The notes beneath the pieces were generated by a model. The model was not told where the DNA came from. It worked only from the letters and a program-made list of their open reading frames with translations, and made no database searches. A stretch of 40,872 nucleotides of DNA from Streptomyces roseicoloratus (GTDB taxonomy: Bacteria; Actinomycetota; Actinomycetes; Streptomycetales; Streptomycetaceae): positions 1 to 40,872 of the forward strand of contig NZ_SDOY01000038.1 of assembly GCF_004117935.1 (NCBI RefSeq), read 5' to 3'. Of the stretch, positions 39,938-40,872 are shown in pieces. How positions within the stretch are numbered: the stretch's first letter is position 1; each line of letters opens with the position of its first letter. Position numbers and translations under genes: made by a program.

Positions 39938-40872
39938 ATGCCGACCTGCCCGAACGGACACCAGTCGGTCTCCGACGACTGGTGCGAGGTCTGCGGCCAC
40001 CGCATGGCGGCCGGGGCGGGCGCGCCGACGGGTGCCGTACCGCCGCCTCCCCCGCCGCCCCCTCCCGCGTACGGCTACCCCGGCCCCGGTGGCCCGGGAT
40101 CCCCGGCCGGTCCCGGGGCGCCGGGCGGCCCCGGTGCGCCCGGCGCTCCCGCCGGTTACGGCGCCCCCGCCGGTCCTGGTGCTCCCGGCGCTCCGGCCGG
40201 TCACGGCGGTCACGGAGCTCCGGTCCCGCCGCCTCCGCCCGCGTCCGCCGGCTTCGGACAGGGCGGCGACCCGAACGCCACCGCCCACGCCGAGCTGTGC
40301 CCGCAGTGCCGCACGCCGCGCGAGCACATGGCGCCGTTCTGCGAGGAGTGCCGCTGGAACTTCCTCACGAACACGGCGACCTCGTACACGCCGATCGCCC
40401 CGCCGAACGCGGCCCGCCCGCCGGCCGCGCCGCAGGGACCCGGCCCCCAGGGCCCCGGTCCGCACGGACCCGGCCCCCAGGGACCCGGCCCCCAGGGACC
40501 CGGACCGCAGGACCCCGGCTACCAGGGCCCCGGGCCGCAGGGCTCCGCCCCTCAGGGTCCGCCGCCCGGACTCAACCTGCCCGCCGGCTTCCAGGCGCCG
40601 CCACGGCCCGCGCAGCCGCAGCCGCAGCACCCGGACGCGTTCGACTACCAGGGCTCGCGCCCGTCCCAGGTGAACCGTCCCGCCGAGCCGCTGGGCGCCG
40701 ACCCGACCCACCACCAGGCACCGCCGCAGCGCCCGCCGACGGCCGAGCCGCCGCAGGCGCCCCAGGCCGCGCCGGCCCCGCAGGCGTTCCCGGCCGCGCC
40801 CTCTCAGCCTGCCCCGCCGCAGCCGCGCGCGGACGACGACTGGATGCTCCCGCCGCCCTCGCAGGCCCAGCA
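39938..40872 (+). CDS. Zinc-ribbon, proline/glycine-rich protein (C-terminus outside window)
   Basis: An open frame from ATG 39938 (after GAGGGGGAAG) to the window end, at least 311 codons. Zinc ribbon 1 is MPTCPNGHQSVSDDWCEVCG. A Pro/Gly/Ala-rich linker follows, then ribbon 2 (ELCPQCRTPREHM then FCEECRWNFL), then a long Pro/Gln/Gly region with GPGPQ repeats that is probably disordered. As I recall, streptomycete proteins starting this way end in an FHA domain, which would read the kinase's phospho-threonine marks, but that part is not in the window. It starts 40 nt after the vWA gene and belongs to the same operon. Confidence 0.8.
   Translation, partial: MPTCPNGHQSVSDDWCEVCGHRMAAGAGAPTGAVPPPPPPPPPAYGYPGPGGPGSPAGPGAPGGPGAPGAPAGYGAPAGPGAPGAPAGHGGHGAPVPPPPPASAGFGQGGDPNATAHAELCPQCRTPREHMAPFCEECRWNFLTNTATSYTPIAPPNAARPPAAPQGPGPQGPGPHGPGPQGPGPQGPGPQDPGYQGPGPQGSAPQGPPPGLNLPAGFQAPPRPAQPQPQHPDAFDYQGSRPSQVNRPAEPLGADPTHHQAPPQRPPTAEPPQAPQAAPAPQAFPAAPSQPAPPQPRADDDWMLPPPSQAQ
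40431..40560 (+). repeat. 15-bp repeats encoding GPGPQ-type pentapeptides
   Basis: Repeated CAGGGACCCGGCCCC-like 15-mers encode successive GPGPQ, GPGPH and DPGYQ units in the linker of the last protein. Some 15-mers are identical over the full length. Confidence 0.75.

Overview
The window is about 40.9 kb of very GC-rich DNA with strong G/C preference at third codon positions, many GTG starts and one TTG start, and gene families typical of Streptomyces: a ROK-controlled amino-sugar (csn-like) locus, PknG-type kinase genes, MalQ with an N-terminal domain, CGNR and HPP proteins. It looks like chromosomal sequence of a Streptomyces species. I see no tRNA, rRNA, insertion sequence, phage gene or CRISPR array.

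Layout. (1) 1-1937: start of a secreted protein, a Nudix hydrolase and an HPP membrane protein on the minus strand, divergent from a CGNR zinc-finger regulator. (2) 2187-9485, plus strand: a large secreted S8 protease, aspartate-semialdehyde dehydrogenase (asd) and aminopeptidase N (pepN), separated by strong hairpins. (3) 9578-13756, minus strand: allantoicase, a LysR regulator and two EamA exporters. A MarR regulator (13980-14477) faces them across a 15-bp tandem repeat array. (4) 14705-17530, minus strand: a small membrane protein, a 4-alpha-glucanotransferase (malQ) carrying an 18-bp minisatellite, and a small repeat-containing ORF just upstream of it. (5) 17864-23177: a secreted GH84-type glycosidase, an HNH endonuclease (minus) and an MscS channel. 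(6) 23428-30222: ROK repressor, lipoprotein binding protein, two permeases, GH4 phospho-glycosidase and BadF-type sugar kinase. This matches the csnR-csnEFGHK chitosan-oligosaccharide locus, and a perfect palindrome lies just downstream of the predicted promoter. (7) 30500-window end: a six- to seven-gene signalling operon with a GlnX-like membrane protein, a GlnH-like binding protein, a coiled-coil protein, a PknG-type kinase with TPRs, a PP2C phosphatase, a vWA protein and a zinc-ribbon/proline-rich protein that runs off the window.

The best candidate for an under-described system is region 7. It combines the mycobacterial amino-acid-sensing GlnH-GlnX-PknG axis with a kinase/PP2C/vWA set of the kind seen in TerY-P triads, and all three zinc-ribbon proteins carry two ribbons each. 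Two regulatory observations also stand out. One is a 43-bp element (32 of 43 identical) placed exactly 33 nt upstream of both the allantoicase and the second EamA start codons. The other is the 15-bp, ten-unit array between the EamA and MarR genes. Short tandem repeats are unusually common: at least nine arrays lie in or next to genes here.
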